This document shows positions 1 to 5,208 of a DNA stretch of 5,208 bases, piece by piece. The translations under genes and the position numbers were made by a program. Under the pieces are notes generated by a model. The model saw nothing but the letters and a program-made list of their open reading frames with translations, was not told the origin of the DNA and did not search any database. This DNA comes from JBDTGE01 sp050742975 (lineage in GTDB: Bacteria; Actinomycetota; Actinomycetes; Mycobacteriales; Jatrophihabitantaceae): NCBI GenBank assembly GCA_050742975.1, contig JBOGDQ010000087.1, positions 1 to 5,208 on the forward strand. The letters are read 5' to 3'. Numbering within the stretch: the first letter of the stretch is position 1; each line of letters begins with the position of its first letter.

Positions 1-1
1 G

Positions 2-403
2 GACCGGGTCGTGGTGACGACCTCGCGGGCAGCGAAGGCAACGGAGATCACCGCCACCACCCGCGCCGCCGACGACGCACTCATCGCCGCGGCATCGGCG
101 GCGGAAACGACACAGCTGCCCGTTGTCCGTAGATTCCGGACCGCGCGACTTCTGGCCAGGCACTTCAAGGATCACGGACACGATTTCGGTGCGGCATCGT
201 CGACGGACTATGCGAACAGGGCGGTTCACTTCTTCGAGCAAGGCATAGCCGGGGGTCTACCACGAAAGATCGATGAGTTCGGCACAATCCGGTTGTACGA
301 CCCGGCGAGCAATACCTTCGGTAGCTACTCGTCCGACGGCACGATCTTGACCTTCTTCAAGCCATCCAGCCCTACCTACTGGCTGCGGCAGAGCGGGAGC
401 TGA
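2..403 (+). CDS. C-terminal part of a polymorphic-toxin-like protein (putative BECR-fold RNase tip), 5' end cut by window edge
   Basis: The frame is open to the left edge. GTG codons at 11 and 14 could be starts, but the first ~45 residues are an Ala/Thr-rich low-complexity helix or linker with no signal peptide, so this is more likely the end of a longer protein. Numbering from the GTG at 11, residues 49-127 look like a compact toxin domain. It has an N-terminal helix ARHFKDHGHDFG (50-60, His51 and His55), a second helix with AVHFFEQG (71-78), then a beta-rich part with GTIRLYDPASNTFG (91-104), SDGTILTFFKP (108-118) and an aromatic tail ending at SPTYW. The order (HxxDFG helix, YDPxTNxFG, DGTxxTFFKP) resembles colicin D/E5-like RNase tips of the Barnase-EndoU-ColicinE5/D-RelE group in contact-dependent and Rhs/ESX-type toxins. 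Candidate active residues are His51/His55, Lys86, Arg94, Thr114 and Lys117 (inference). The small four-Cys gene 3 bases downstream fits a toxin-immunity pair. The family call comes from remembered motif patterns, not from a search. Confidence 0.6.
   Translation, partial: DRVVVTTSRAAKATEITATTRAADDALIAAASAAETTQLPVVRRFRTARLLARHFKDHGHDFGAASSTDYANRAVHFFEQGIAGGLPRKIDEFGTIRLYDPASNTFGSYSSDGTILTFFKPSSPTYWLRQSGS
395..399 (+). promoter_or_regulatory. Shine-Dalgarno GGGAG for the CPCC protein
   Basis: GGGAG sits 7 bases before the ATG at 407, inside the last codons of the upstream toxin-like gene. The spacing is good, and it supports the 407 start and translation linked to the preceding gene. Confidence 0.55.
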
Positions 404-406
404 ACA

Positions 407-691
407 ATGACTTCGCCGAAATTCGTCTGCCCGGTGTGCGGCTATCCCGATCTTGACGAGCCGCCCCGCCGGTCGCCGACCAGTGGCGGCTCGTACGAGA
501 TCTGCCCGTCATGCGGATTCGAGTTCGGCGTTACCGACGACGACCGCGGATTCACCTACACGGCCTGGCGCGCGAGGTGGATTACGCGAGGGATGCCTTG
601 GGAATCAGCGGACATCGAGCCCATCCCAGACGGTTGGGATGCGCGCGCGCAACTGCGCAACGTGACCGGGGCTGAGACGGAAGCGACGTGA
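407..691 (+). CDS. Small cysteine-rich CPCC-type protein, putative immunity partner
   Basis: A 94-residue soluble protein with no signal peptide or membrane segment. It starts with FVCPVCGYPDLDEPP (Cys8, Cys11) followed by YEICPSCGFEFGVTDDD (Cys33, Cys36). The two CPxC knuckles form a likely four-Cys zinc ribbon matching the pattern of the Cys-rich CPCC family. The second half has YTAWRARWITRGMPW (51-65) and a PDGWDARAQL segment (74-83), both typical of full-length members, so the gene looks complete. The ATG lies only 3 bases after the upstream stop and has a good ribosome site (GGGAG). Proteins of this family often sit next to toxin genes. Together with the preceding toxin-like domain this suggests an antitoxin or immunity role, but no direct evidence of binding is visible. 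It could instead be a general zinc-ribbon protein. The stop codon TGA overlaps a GTG at 688 that is a possible alternative start of the next gene. Confidence 0.75.
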   Translation: MTSPKFVCPVCGYPDLDEPPRRSPTSGGSYEICPSCGFEFGVTDDDRGFTYTAWRARWITRGMPWESADIEPIPDGWDARAQLRNVTGAETEAT

Positions 692-720
692 TCCACGCGC
701 GCAACGGGTACGTTCACCGC

Positions 721-1494
721 ATGCGGCGTATCGGGACGAAACGTGCGGCGGTCGTCCTCGTCGCCGGCGCCCTCACGCTGAGCGCGTGCAGCCAAGTTGC
801 CGACGGCCACCCCCGTGCTGCCGCGATGAGCGGGCCGCAACTCGGCGCACTGCTCGTGAGCGGAGCGAAGACCGTCTCCTCGGCGCACATGCAGATGAGC
901 GTCGACTCGGCCGGGCTTACGCTGCAGGCGAGTGGCGACGAGAAGCAGGACAACGGCCAGATGTCCGCACTCGACATCGGCGAGCAGATCAGCAGCGCAG
1001 GCAGCCTGCGGATGATCGTCGTCAACGGCAAGCTCTACCTCAAACTGCCCGAGGCCCTGAACCCGACCGACAAGCCGTGGGTACGTGTCTCGCCGGACAC
1101 CACGAACGCGAGGCTCGCGCCGTTCGTGAAGGTCCTGGCTCAGCTCAAGTACTCGGCGTCCATGGACCGGTCCGCGATCTTCGCCAAGGCCGCCGACCAC
1201 CTCCAGAGCAAGGGCAGCCAGCAGGTCGACGGCATCACAACGAACCACTACGCGTTGAACGTCGTCGTCGCCAAGCTGCCGCACGACTTCCCGAACATCG
1301 GCGTCGTCAAGGCAGCAGGCATCAGCACCATCCCGATCGAGCTGTGGATCGATGCGCAGGGCCGCACCGTCAAGCTCACGGAGGACGTCGCGGTCGGCGG
1401 CCAGAGCGCCACGACCGAGGTCACGATGAGCAGGTTCAACCAGCCGGTGACGATCGCGGCGCCGCCGGCCGACCAGGTGGCCACGCCGCCCTAA
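721..1494 (+). CDS. Secreted lipoprotein of the LppX/LprAFG (LolA-like) type
   Basis: A 257-residue protein from the ATG at 721. It begins with a short basic n-region (MRRIGTKR), a hydrophobic stretch AAVVLVAGALT and the lipobox LSAC, so Cys23 should be lipidated and the mature protein anchored on the outer face of the membrane. The mature part is beta-rich with features common in actinobacterial LppX/LprA/LprF/LprG-like proteins: an early helix with SAHMQMSVDS (54-63), VVNGKLYLKLP (100-110), a Trp-containing PWVRVSPD (119-126), VDGITTNHY (169-177) and IPIELWIDAQGRTVKL (204-219). Family members have a fold with a hydrophobic cavity and carry lipids or glycolipids; the ligand here is unknown. 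An in-frame GTG at 688 overlaps the previous stop and has GGAAG 4 bases upstream, but it would add 11 residues before the basic n-region, so 721 is preferred. The C terminus is Pro/Ala-rich. The antiporter gene follows after 42 bases in the same frame. Confidence 0.72.
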   Translation: MRRIGTKRAAVVLVAGALTLSACSQVADGHPRAAAMSGPQLGALLVSGAKTVSSAHMQMSVDSAGLTLQASGDEKQDNGQMSALDIGEQISSAGSLRMIVVNGKLYLKLPEALNPTDKPWVRVSPDTTNARLAPFVKVLAQLKYSASMDRSAIFAKAADHLQSKGSQQVDGITTNHYALNVVVAKLPHDFPNIGVVKAAGISTIPIELWIDAQGRTVKLTEDVAVGGQSATTEVTMSRFNQPVTIAAPPADQVATPP

Positions 1495-1536
1495 CCGCGC
1501 CGACGCCCGAGTCGAGCGACCCGCGACAATGTCGGT

Positions 1537-3393
1537 GTGCACGCCGCCCTCGATATCCTCGCGCTCGTCGCGATCGTCGGATTCGTCGCCGCGATCTGCC
1601 GCCGTTTCCACTGGAGCGAGCCGCTCGCCCTCGTCCTGGTCGGCGTCGGCGTCTCGTACATCCCGGACACGCTCGAGATCAGCCTGACGCCGGACATCGT
1701 CCTCATCGGACTGCTGCCCCCGTTGCTGTACGCCGCCGCGATCCGCACGTCGCTCGTCGACTTTCGCGCCAACCGGCGGGCGATCGCCCTGCTCTCGGTC
1801 GGGCTCGTCGCCTTCTCGACGGTCGCGATCGGCTTCGTCTCCTGGTGGATCGTGCCGGGCGCCTCGCTCGCCGCCGCGTTCGCATTGGGCGCCGTTGTCG
1901 CACCGCCGGACGCGGTGGCGGCGACCACGATCGCCCGCCGCGTCAACATGCCGCGGCGCATCGTCTCGATCCTCGAAGGCGAGAGCCTGGTCAACGACGC
2001 CACGGCGCTGGTCGCGCTCAACACCGCGATCGCCGCGCTGTCGACGTCAGTCACCCCGTGGCACGTCGGCTGGGACTTCGTACGCGCGGCCGGAGGCGGG
2101 CTGATCATCGGCCTCGTCGCGGCGAAGGTCCTCGCGATCGTCCGCAAGTTCATCATCGACCCCGTGCTCGACACGACGCTCTCGTTCGCGGCACCGTACG
2201 TCGCGTTCCTTCCGGCGGAGGAGATCCACGCGTCCGGGGTCCTCGCCGTCGTCGTGACCGGGCTGGCGCTGGGGCATCAGGCACCCGTGCTGCAGTCGGC
2301 CGGGTCGCGCATCGCCGAGAACATCAACTGGCGCACCGTCCAGTTCCTGCTGGAGAACGTGGTGTTCCTGCTCATCGGTCTGCAGGTCCGTCGGCTGATC
2401 AACGGCGTACGGTCCGAACACGTGCCGTGGACGCAGGTCGTCCCCGCGTGCGCCGGCGTGCTGGTGGCGGTGATCCTCGCGCGGAGCCTCTGGGTGATGT
2501 CCTCGACGGGCCTGCTGCGCGCGTTCGGGCAGGGTTGGCCCTGGGCGAACGCGGTGATCGTCTCGTGGGCCGGCATGCGCGGGGTGGTCACGTTGGCGGC
2601 CGCGTTCCTGCTGCCGGCGAAGACACCCGGCCGGGACCTGCTCGCCCTGTGCGCGTTCACGGTCGTGGCCGGGACCCTGCTGCTACAGGGGCTCACCCTG
2701 CCCTGGCTGGTCCGCAGGCTGAAGCTGCCCGGGCCGGACGCCGCCGAGGACGCACTGCAGGCCGCCTCGCTCGTGACCGCGGCGGCCCGCGCCGGCCTCG
2801 CGGTGCTGGAGCAGGTGCAGACGCCGGAGGACCCGCAGGAGGTCATCGCCCAACTGCAGGAGCGATCGATGCGCCGGAGCAACCAGATCTGGGAGCAGCT
2901 GGGCCGATCCCAGGACGAGATCGAGCCCCCGGCCGCGACCTACCGGCGGCTCCGGCTGCAGATGCTCGCGGCCGAGCGCGGCTCGATCCTGCAGGCGCGC
3001 GACCGGGGGGTGTACGACGACGAGGTGCTGCGCTCGGCCCTGGGCGCGATCGACATGGAGGAGTCCATGCTCGACCGCATCGAGGACGCCGCCGCCCGCA
3101 TCGACGACGAGCTGGTGACGCCCCAGAACCGCGCTGGAGACTGCGAGCACCTGGCGCAGGCCCCGCGCATCGTTGCGGCGCGCACGCCCGAGGGCTGCGA
3201 GGAGTGCCTGCGCGACGGCACCAGCTGGGTGCACCTACGGCTGTGCCTGTCCTGCGGTCACGTCGGCTGCTGCGACTCCTCGGTGCACAAGCATGCGACG
3301 GCACACTTCCACGAGAGCGCGCACCCGGTCATGCGCAGCATCGAGCCGGGCGAGGCCTGGCGCTGGTGCTTCGTCGACGAGCTACTCGGCTGA
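1537..3393 (+). CDS. CPA1-family Na+/H+ antiporter with C-terminal UBP-type zinc finger
   Basis: A 618-residue membrane protein that exchanges Na+ (or K+) for H+ in pH and sodium homeostasis. Residues 1-395 form about 11-13 hydrophobic segments. Family marks are LLPPLLYAAAI (59-69), the ion-binding-region motif PPDAVAATTI (123-132, Asp125), LEGESLVNDATALV (146-159, Glu149, Asn153, Asp154), ENVVFLLIGLQ (273-283) and WAGMRGVVTLA (344-354, Arg348). Residues 400-530 are a soluble charged helical region, as in the bacterial Na+/H+ antiporter subfamily (TIGR00831-like). Residues 536-615 form a UBP-type zinc finger: Cys536/His538, Cys554/Cys557, Cys570/Cys573, His575, Cys578, and the HKHATAHFHESAHPV cluster (584-598), ending in WRWCFVDELL. 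GTG 1537 is the only start codon between the in-frame stop at 1492 and the first membrane helix. No strong ribosome site is visible. The finger should face the cytoplasm. Its role is unknown: the eukaryotic domain binds the C-terminal Gly-Gly of ubiquitin, which bacteria lack. Confidence 0.9.
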   Translation: MHAALDILALVAIVGFVAAICRRFHWSEPLALVLVGVGVSYIPDTLEISLTPDIVLIGLLPPLLYAAAIRTSLVDFRANRRAIALLSVGLVAFSTVAIGFVSWWIVPGASLAAAFALGAVVAPPDAVAATTIARRVNMPRRIVSILEGESLVNDATALVALNTAIAALSTSVTPWHVGWDFVRAAGGGLIIGLVAAKVLAIVRKFIIDPVLDTTLSFAAPYVAFLPAEEIHASGVLAVVVTGLALGHQAPVLQSAGSRIAENINWRTVQFLLENVVFLLIGLQVRRLINGVRSEHVPWTQVVPACAGVLVAVILARSLWVMSSTGLLRAFGQGWPWANAVIVSWAGMRGVVTLAAAFLLPAKTPGRDLLALCAFTVVAGTLLLQGLTLPWLVRRLKLPGPDAAEDALQAASLVTAAARAGLAVLEQVQTPEDPQEVIAQLQERSMRRSNQIWEQLGRSQDEIEPPAATYRRLRLQMLAAERGSILQARDRGVYDDEVLRSALGAIDMEESMLDRIEDAAARIDDELVTPQNRAGDCEHLAQAPRIVAARTPEGCEECLRDGTSWVHLRLCLSCGHVGCCDSSVHKHATAHFHESAHPVMRSIEPGEAWRWCFVDELLG

Positions 3394-3405
3394 ACCCGCC
3401 GTCGC

Positions 3406-3453
3406 GATCTTGTTACGGTTCGACGACCCACGCCACTCCATCGCAACAAGATC
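3406..3453. repeat. Inverted repeat with GATC ends, 12-bp arms, 24-base loop
   Basis: The left arm GATCTTGTTACG (3406-3417) pairs with the right arm CGCAACAAGATC (3442-3453), 11 of 12 positions, with an A:C mismatch near the loop. It begins 13 bases after the antiporter stop. There is no T-run after either arm and the arms are AT-richer than the surroundings, so it is a poor match for an intrinsic terminator. It may be a dispersed palindromic repeat, a protein-binding site or a transcript-end structure. A small CCAC/GTGG hairpin (3453-3467) follows directly. Confidence 0.6.
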
Positions 3454-3469
3454 CACAGCGTCCGTGGTT

Positions 3470-3540
3470 TGATCAGGTTTTCCCCGCCGGACGCCGGGTG
3501 AGCCGACCCGAACCGACGCCCAGCGGGGAAAACGTGATCA
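3470..3540. repeat. Long inverted repeat, 18-bp arms with TGATCA ends and an inner hairpin
   Basis: The left arm TGATCAGGTTTTCCCCGC (3470-3487) is complementary to the right arm GCGGGGAAAACGTGATCA (3523-3540) at 17 of 18 positions; the single mismatch is G3476 opposite G3534. The 35-base interior holds a second stem, CGGGT (3495-3499) with ACCCG (3506-3510). Ends in palindromic TGATCA, a near-perfect outer stem and a nested GC-rich stem in an intergenic region are what a REP-like or miniature mobile element would show. Other copies in the genome cannot be seen from this window. It could also act as a terminator in either direction, since the arms carry TTTT/AAAA, but those tracts lie inside the stem. 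Confidence 0.7.
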
Positions 3541-3554
3541 CTACGAGACGACGA

Positions 3555-3582
3555 AGGGCGGGCCGGAAAACCGGCCCGCCCT
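3555..3582 (-). terminator. Rho-independent-like terminator hairpin downstream of groEL
   Basis: A perfect GC-rich stem, GGGCGGGCCGG (3556-3566) with CCGGCCCGCCC (3571-3581), plus one A:T pair outside, and a four-base loop (AAAA on +, UUUU in the groEL transcript). On the minus strand it starts 16 bases after the groEL stop codon. No long U-tract follows (TTCGTCG), as is common in high-GC actinobacteria. The hairpin is symmetric, so it could also stop plus-strand transcripts from the antiporter side. Confidence 0.8.
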
Positions 3583-3598
3583 CGTCAGTAGGACTCGA

Positions 3599-4588
3599 TC
3601 AGAAGTCCATGTCACCGCCGGGCATGCCGCCACCCATCGGGGCTGCGGCCTTCTCCGGCTTGTCGGCCACGACGGCCTCCGTGGTGAGGAACAGCGCGGC
3701 GATCGACGCGGCGTTCTGCAACGCCGAGCGGGTCACCTTCGCCGGCTCCACGATGCCCTCGGCGAACATGTCCACGTACTCACCGGTCGCGGCGTTCAGG
3801 CCGTGACCCGGCTTGAGGCCGAGCACCTTCTCCGACACGACGCCACCCTCGAGGCCGGCGTTGATCGCGATCTGCTTGAGCGGAGCGAGCAGCGCGACCT
3901 TGACGATGTTGGCGCCAGTGGCCTCGTCGCCGACCAGGTCGAGCTTGTCGAAAGCGGTCACGGTCGCATTGGCCAGGGCCACGCCGCCACCGGCGAGCAG
4001 GCCCTCCTCGACGGCCGCCTTCGCATTGCGAACGGCGTCCTCGATGCGGTGCTTGCGCTCCTTGAGCTCGACCTCGGTCGCGGCACCGACCTTGATGACC
4101 GCAACACCGCCGGCGAGCTTCGCCAGGCGCTCCTGCAGCTTCTCACGGTCGTAGTCGCTGTCGCTCTTCTCGATCTCGGCGCGAATCTGGTTGACCCGAC
4201 CCTGGATCTGATCGGTGTCCCCCGAGCCCTCGACGATGGTCGTCTCGTCCTTGGTGACGACGACCTTGCGAGCCTTGCCGAGCAGTTCGATCCCGGCGTT
4301 CTCGAGCTTGAGGCCGACGGTCTCGCTGATGACCTGACCACCGGTCAGGATCGCGATGTCGTTGAGCATCGCCTTGCGACGGTCACCGAAGCCCGGGGCC
4401 TTGACGGCGACGGACTTGAACGTGCCGCGGATCTTGTTGACGACCAGGGTGGCCAGGGCCTCTCCCTCGACGTCCTCGGCGATGATCGCGAGCGGCTTGC
4501 CGGACTGCATGACCTTCTCCAGGAGGGGCAGCAGGTCCTTCACGTTCGCGATCTTCGACTCGACGATGAGCAGGTACGGGTCGTCGAG
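3599..4588 (-). CDS. groEL: Chaperonin GroEL, C-terminal ~329 residues; N-terminal part missing at an inverted junction
   Basis: This codes for the ATP-driven folding chaperone subunit of the 14-mer ring. The minus-strand frame from about 4588 down to the TGA at 3599-3601 reads as GroEL from mid-apical domain (LDDPYLLIVESK) to the natural end (GGGMPGGDMDF). Visible family marks are LLPLLEKVMQSGKPL, AEDVEGEALATLVVNKIRG, KAPGFGDRRKAML, EKLQERLAKLAGGVAVIKVGA, then IEDAVRNAKAAVEEG, which contains the conserved catalytic Asp (Asp398 in E. coli numbering), and VTRSALQNAASIA. The Gly/Met-rich tail is of the GroEL2 housekeeping type and not the His-rich GroEL1 tail. About 210 residues (equatorial and intermediate N-terminal parts and the start of the apical domain) are absent. 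The same frame stays open to 5197, but those residues are the antisense of another groEL copy and are not chaperonin, so a 532-residue call would be false. No groES or CIRCE-like upstream element is present because the 5' end is lost. A terminator-like hairpin follows the stop. Confidence 0.9.
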   Translation of the reverse strand, partial: LDDPYLLIVESKIANVKDLLPLLEKVMQSGKPLAIIAEDVEGEALATLVVNKIRGTFKSVAVKAPGFGDRRKAMLNDIAILTGGQVISETVGLKLENAGIELLGKARKVVVTKDETTIVEGSGDTDQIQGRVNQIRAEIEKSDSDYDREKLQERLAKLAGGVAVIKVGAATEVELKERKHRIEDAVRNAKAAVEEGLLAGGGVALANATVTAFDKLDLVGDEATGANIVKVALLAPLKQIAINAGLEGGVVSEKVLGLKPGHGLNAATGEYVDMFAEGIVEPAKVTRSALQNAASIAALFLTTEAVVADKPEKAAAPMGGGMPGGDMDF

Positions 4589-4590
4589 GG
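4580..4590. other. Head-to-head breakpoint between two groEL fragments
   Basis: Around GTCGTCGAGG both readings make sense. On the plus strand it is Val-Val-Glu-Gly, leading into GMQFDKGYISPYF of one groEL. On the minus strand it is Leu-Asp-Asp, leading into DPYLLIVESK of the other. Left of it only the minus strand is GroEL, and right of it only the plus strand is. The codon boundaries of the two readings coincide. About 9-10 bases are compatible with both genes, as expected for a microhomology join. It may be an assembly or amplification chimera or a true rearrangement. Confidence 0.75.
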
Positions 4591-5208
4591 CATGCAGTTC
4601 GACAAGGGCTACATCTCGCCGTATTTCGTCACCGACCAGGAGCGGATGGAAGCGGTCCTCGAGGATCCATACATCCTGTTGCTGAACAAGAAGGTCTCGA
4701 GCGTTCAGGAGCTGCTGCCGATCCTCGAGAAGGTCATGCAGTCCGGCAAGCCGCTCGCGATCATCTCCGAGGACGTCGACGGCGAAGCGCTCGCCACGCT
4801 CGTCGTCAACAAGATCCGCGGGACGTTCAACGCGGTGGCTGTGAAGGCTCCGGGCTTCGGTGACCGTCGCAAGGCGATGTTGCAGGACATGGCGATCCTC
4901 GCGGGCGGACAGGTCATCTCCGAGGAGGTCGGCCTGAAGCTCGAGAACGTGACGCTCGACCTGCTGGGTCAGGCGCGCAAGATGGTCGTGACCAAGGACG
5001 ACACCACCATCATCGAGGGTGCCGGCTCCGAGGACGAGGTCAAGGGCCGCGTCAACCAGATCAAGGTCGAGATCGAGAACACGGACTCGGACTGGGACAA
5101 GGAGAAGCTGCAGGAGCGCCTGGCGAAGCTCTCCGGCGGCGTCGCGGTCATCAAGGTCGGCGCGGCCACCGAGGTCGAGCTGAAGGAGAAGAAGCACCGC
5201 ATCGAGGA
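4580..5208 (+). CDS. groEL: Second chaperonin GroEL fragment (apical domain to intermediate domain), cut at both ends
   Basis: The frame is open with no stop to the right edge. It reads VVEGMQFDKGYISPYF, then EDPYILLLNKKVSSVQELL, SEDVDGEALATLVVNKIRG, KAPGFGDRRKAMLQDMAIL, TKDDTTIIEGAG, DSDWDKEKLQERLAKLSGG and ends in KEKKHRIE. These are diagnostic GroEL segments, about residues 200-400 of a ~540-residue protein. The ATG at 4592 is an internal Met of the family motif EGMQFDKGY and not a start. The N-terminal ~200 residues are replaced by the inverted minus-strand groEL, and the C terminus, including the catalytic Asp, lies beyond the window. By hand alignment it is about 77% identical (42 differences over 183 residues) to the minus-strand copy, so it is a paralog or comes from another organism. 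The changes are spread over the whole length, many are conservative, and no internal stops occur, so its source gene was functional. Confidence 0.85.

Noticed and set aside
1495..1536. A terminator or promoter between the lipoprotein and the antiporter
   Set aside because: No stem of convincing length and no clear -35/-10 pair is visible in these 42 bases.
556..1611. A long minus-strand open frame of about 350 codons
   Set aside because: It is antisense to the CPCC protein and lipoprotein, with low-complexity Arg/Asp/Val/Leu composition typical of reverse frames in high-GC genes.
1491..2174. A 227-codon minus-strand open frame
   Set aside because: It is antisense to the antiporter, Ala/Thr/Ser/Arg-rich and without motifs; the plus-strand antiporter is unambiguous.
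3394..3598. A CIRCE or heat-shock operator in the gap near groEL
   Set aside because: The gap lies downstream of the groEL stop, and neither palindrome matches the TTAGCACTC-N9-GAGTGCTAA form; the groEL 5' region is missing from the window.
786..3806. A very long plus-strand open frame of about 1000 codons
   Set aside because: It is the +1-type shadow of the lipoprotein and antiporter genes, extremely rich in Arg/Pro/Ala/Gly with no recognisable domain, and it runs through the terminator region.
4592..4600. ATG at 4592 as a true start of a short groEL
   Set aside because: It is the internal Met of the conserved EGMQFDKGY motif; sense sequence compatible with GroEL already precedes it and no ribosome site is present.

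Overview
The window is GC-rich DNA with strong G/C bias at third codon positions. It uses GTG starts and encodes typical actinobacterial proteins: a short-signal lipoprotein of LppX/LprAFG style, a CPA1 antiporter with a UBP zinc finger, and GroEL with a GGM-rich tail. A high-GC actinomycete is the best guess; genus cannot be called. Genes run off both edges and one internal join looks artificial, so this may be a whole short contig from a draft or metagenomic assembly (inference).

Layout. Bases 2-403 (+) hold the C-terminal end of a protein resembling the toxin tip of polymorphic/contact-dependent toxins. Three bases later, 407-691 (+) encodes a small CPCC-type four-cysteine protein, a plausible immunity partner. 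Bases 721-1494 (+) encode a secreted lipoprotein. Bases 1537-3393 (+) encode a 618-residue Na+/H+ antiporter of the CPA1 family with a cytoplasmic helical region and a C-terminal UBP-type zinc finger. These four genes are co-directional and closely spaced (3, 29 and 42 bases) and could be co-transcribed, although the first pair looks functionally separate from the second.

The 205-base gap at 3394-3598 is densely structured. It has a 12-bp-arm inverted repeat (3406-3453), an 18-bp-arm inverted repeat with an inner hairpin (3470-3540) and a perfect GC-rich terminator-like hairpin (3555-3582) just past the groEL stop codon.

From 3599 to the end lie two groEL fragments in opposite orientation. 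The minus-strand copy (3599-4588) has its natural C terminus but loses its N-terminal ~210 residues at about 4588. The plus-strand copy (about 4580 to the right edge) also starts in the apical domain and is cut by the window edge. They are about 77% identical in protein, so they are different genes and not one inverted copy. They join head-to-head through roughly 9-10 shared bases in the same codon register. I read this as a chimeric join (assembly or amplification artefact) or a true rearrangement that destroyed both genes. No undescribed system is proven here. The most notable items are this junction, the antiporter/UBP-finger fusion, the toxin/CPCC pair and the GATC-bounded palindromes.
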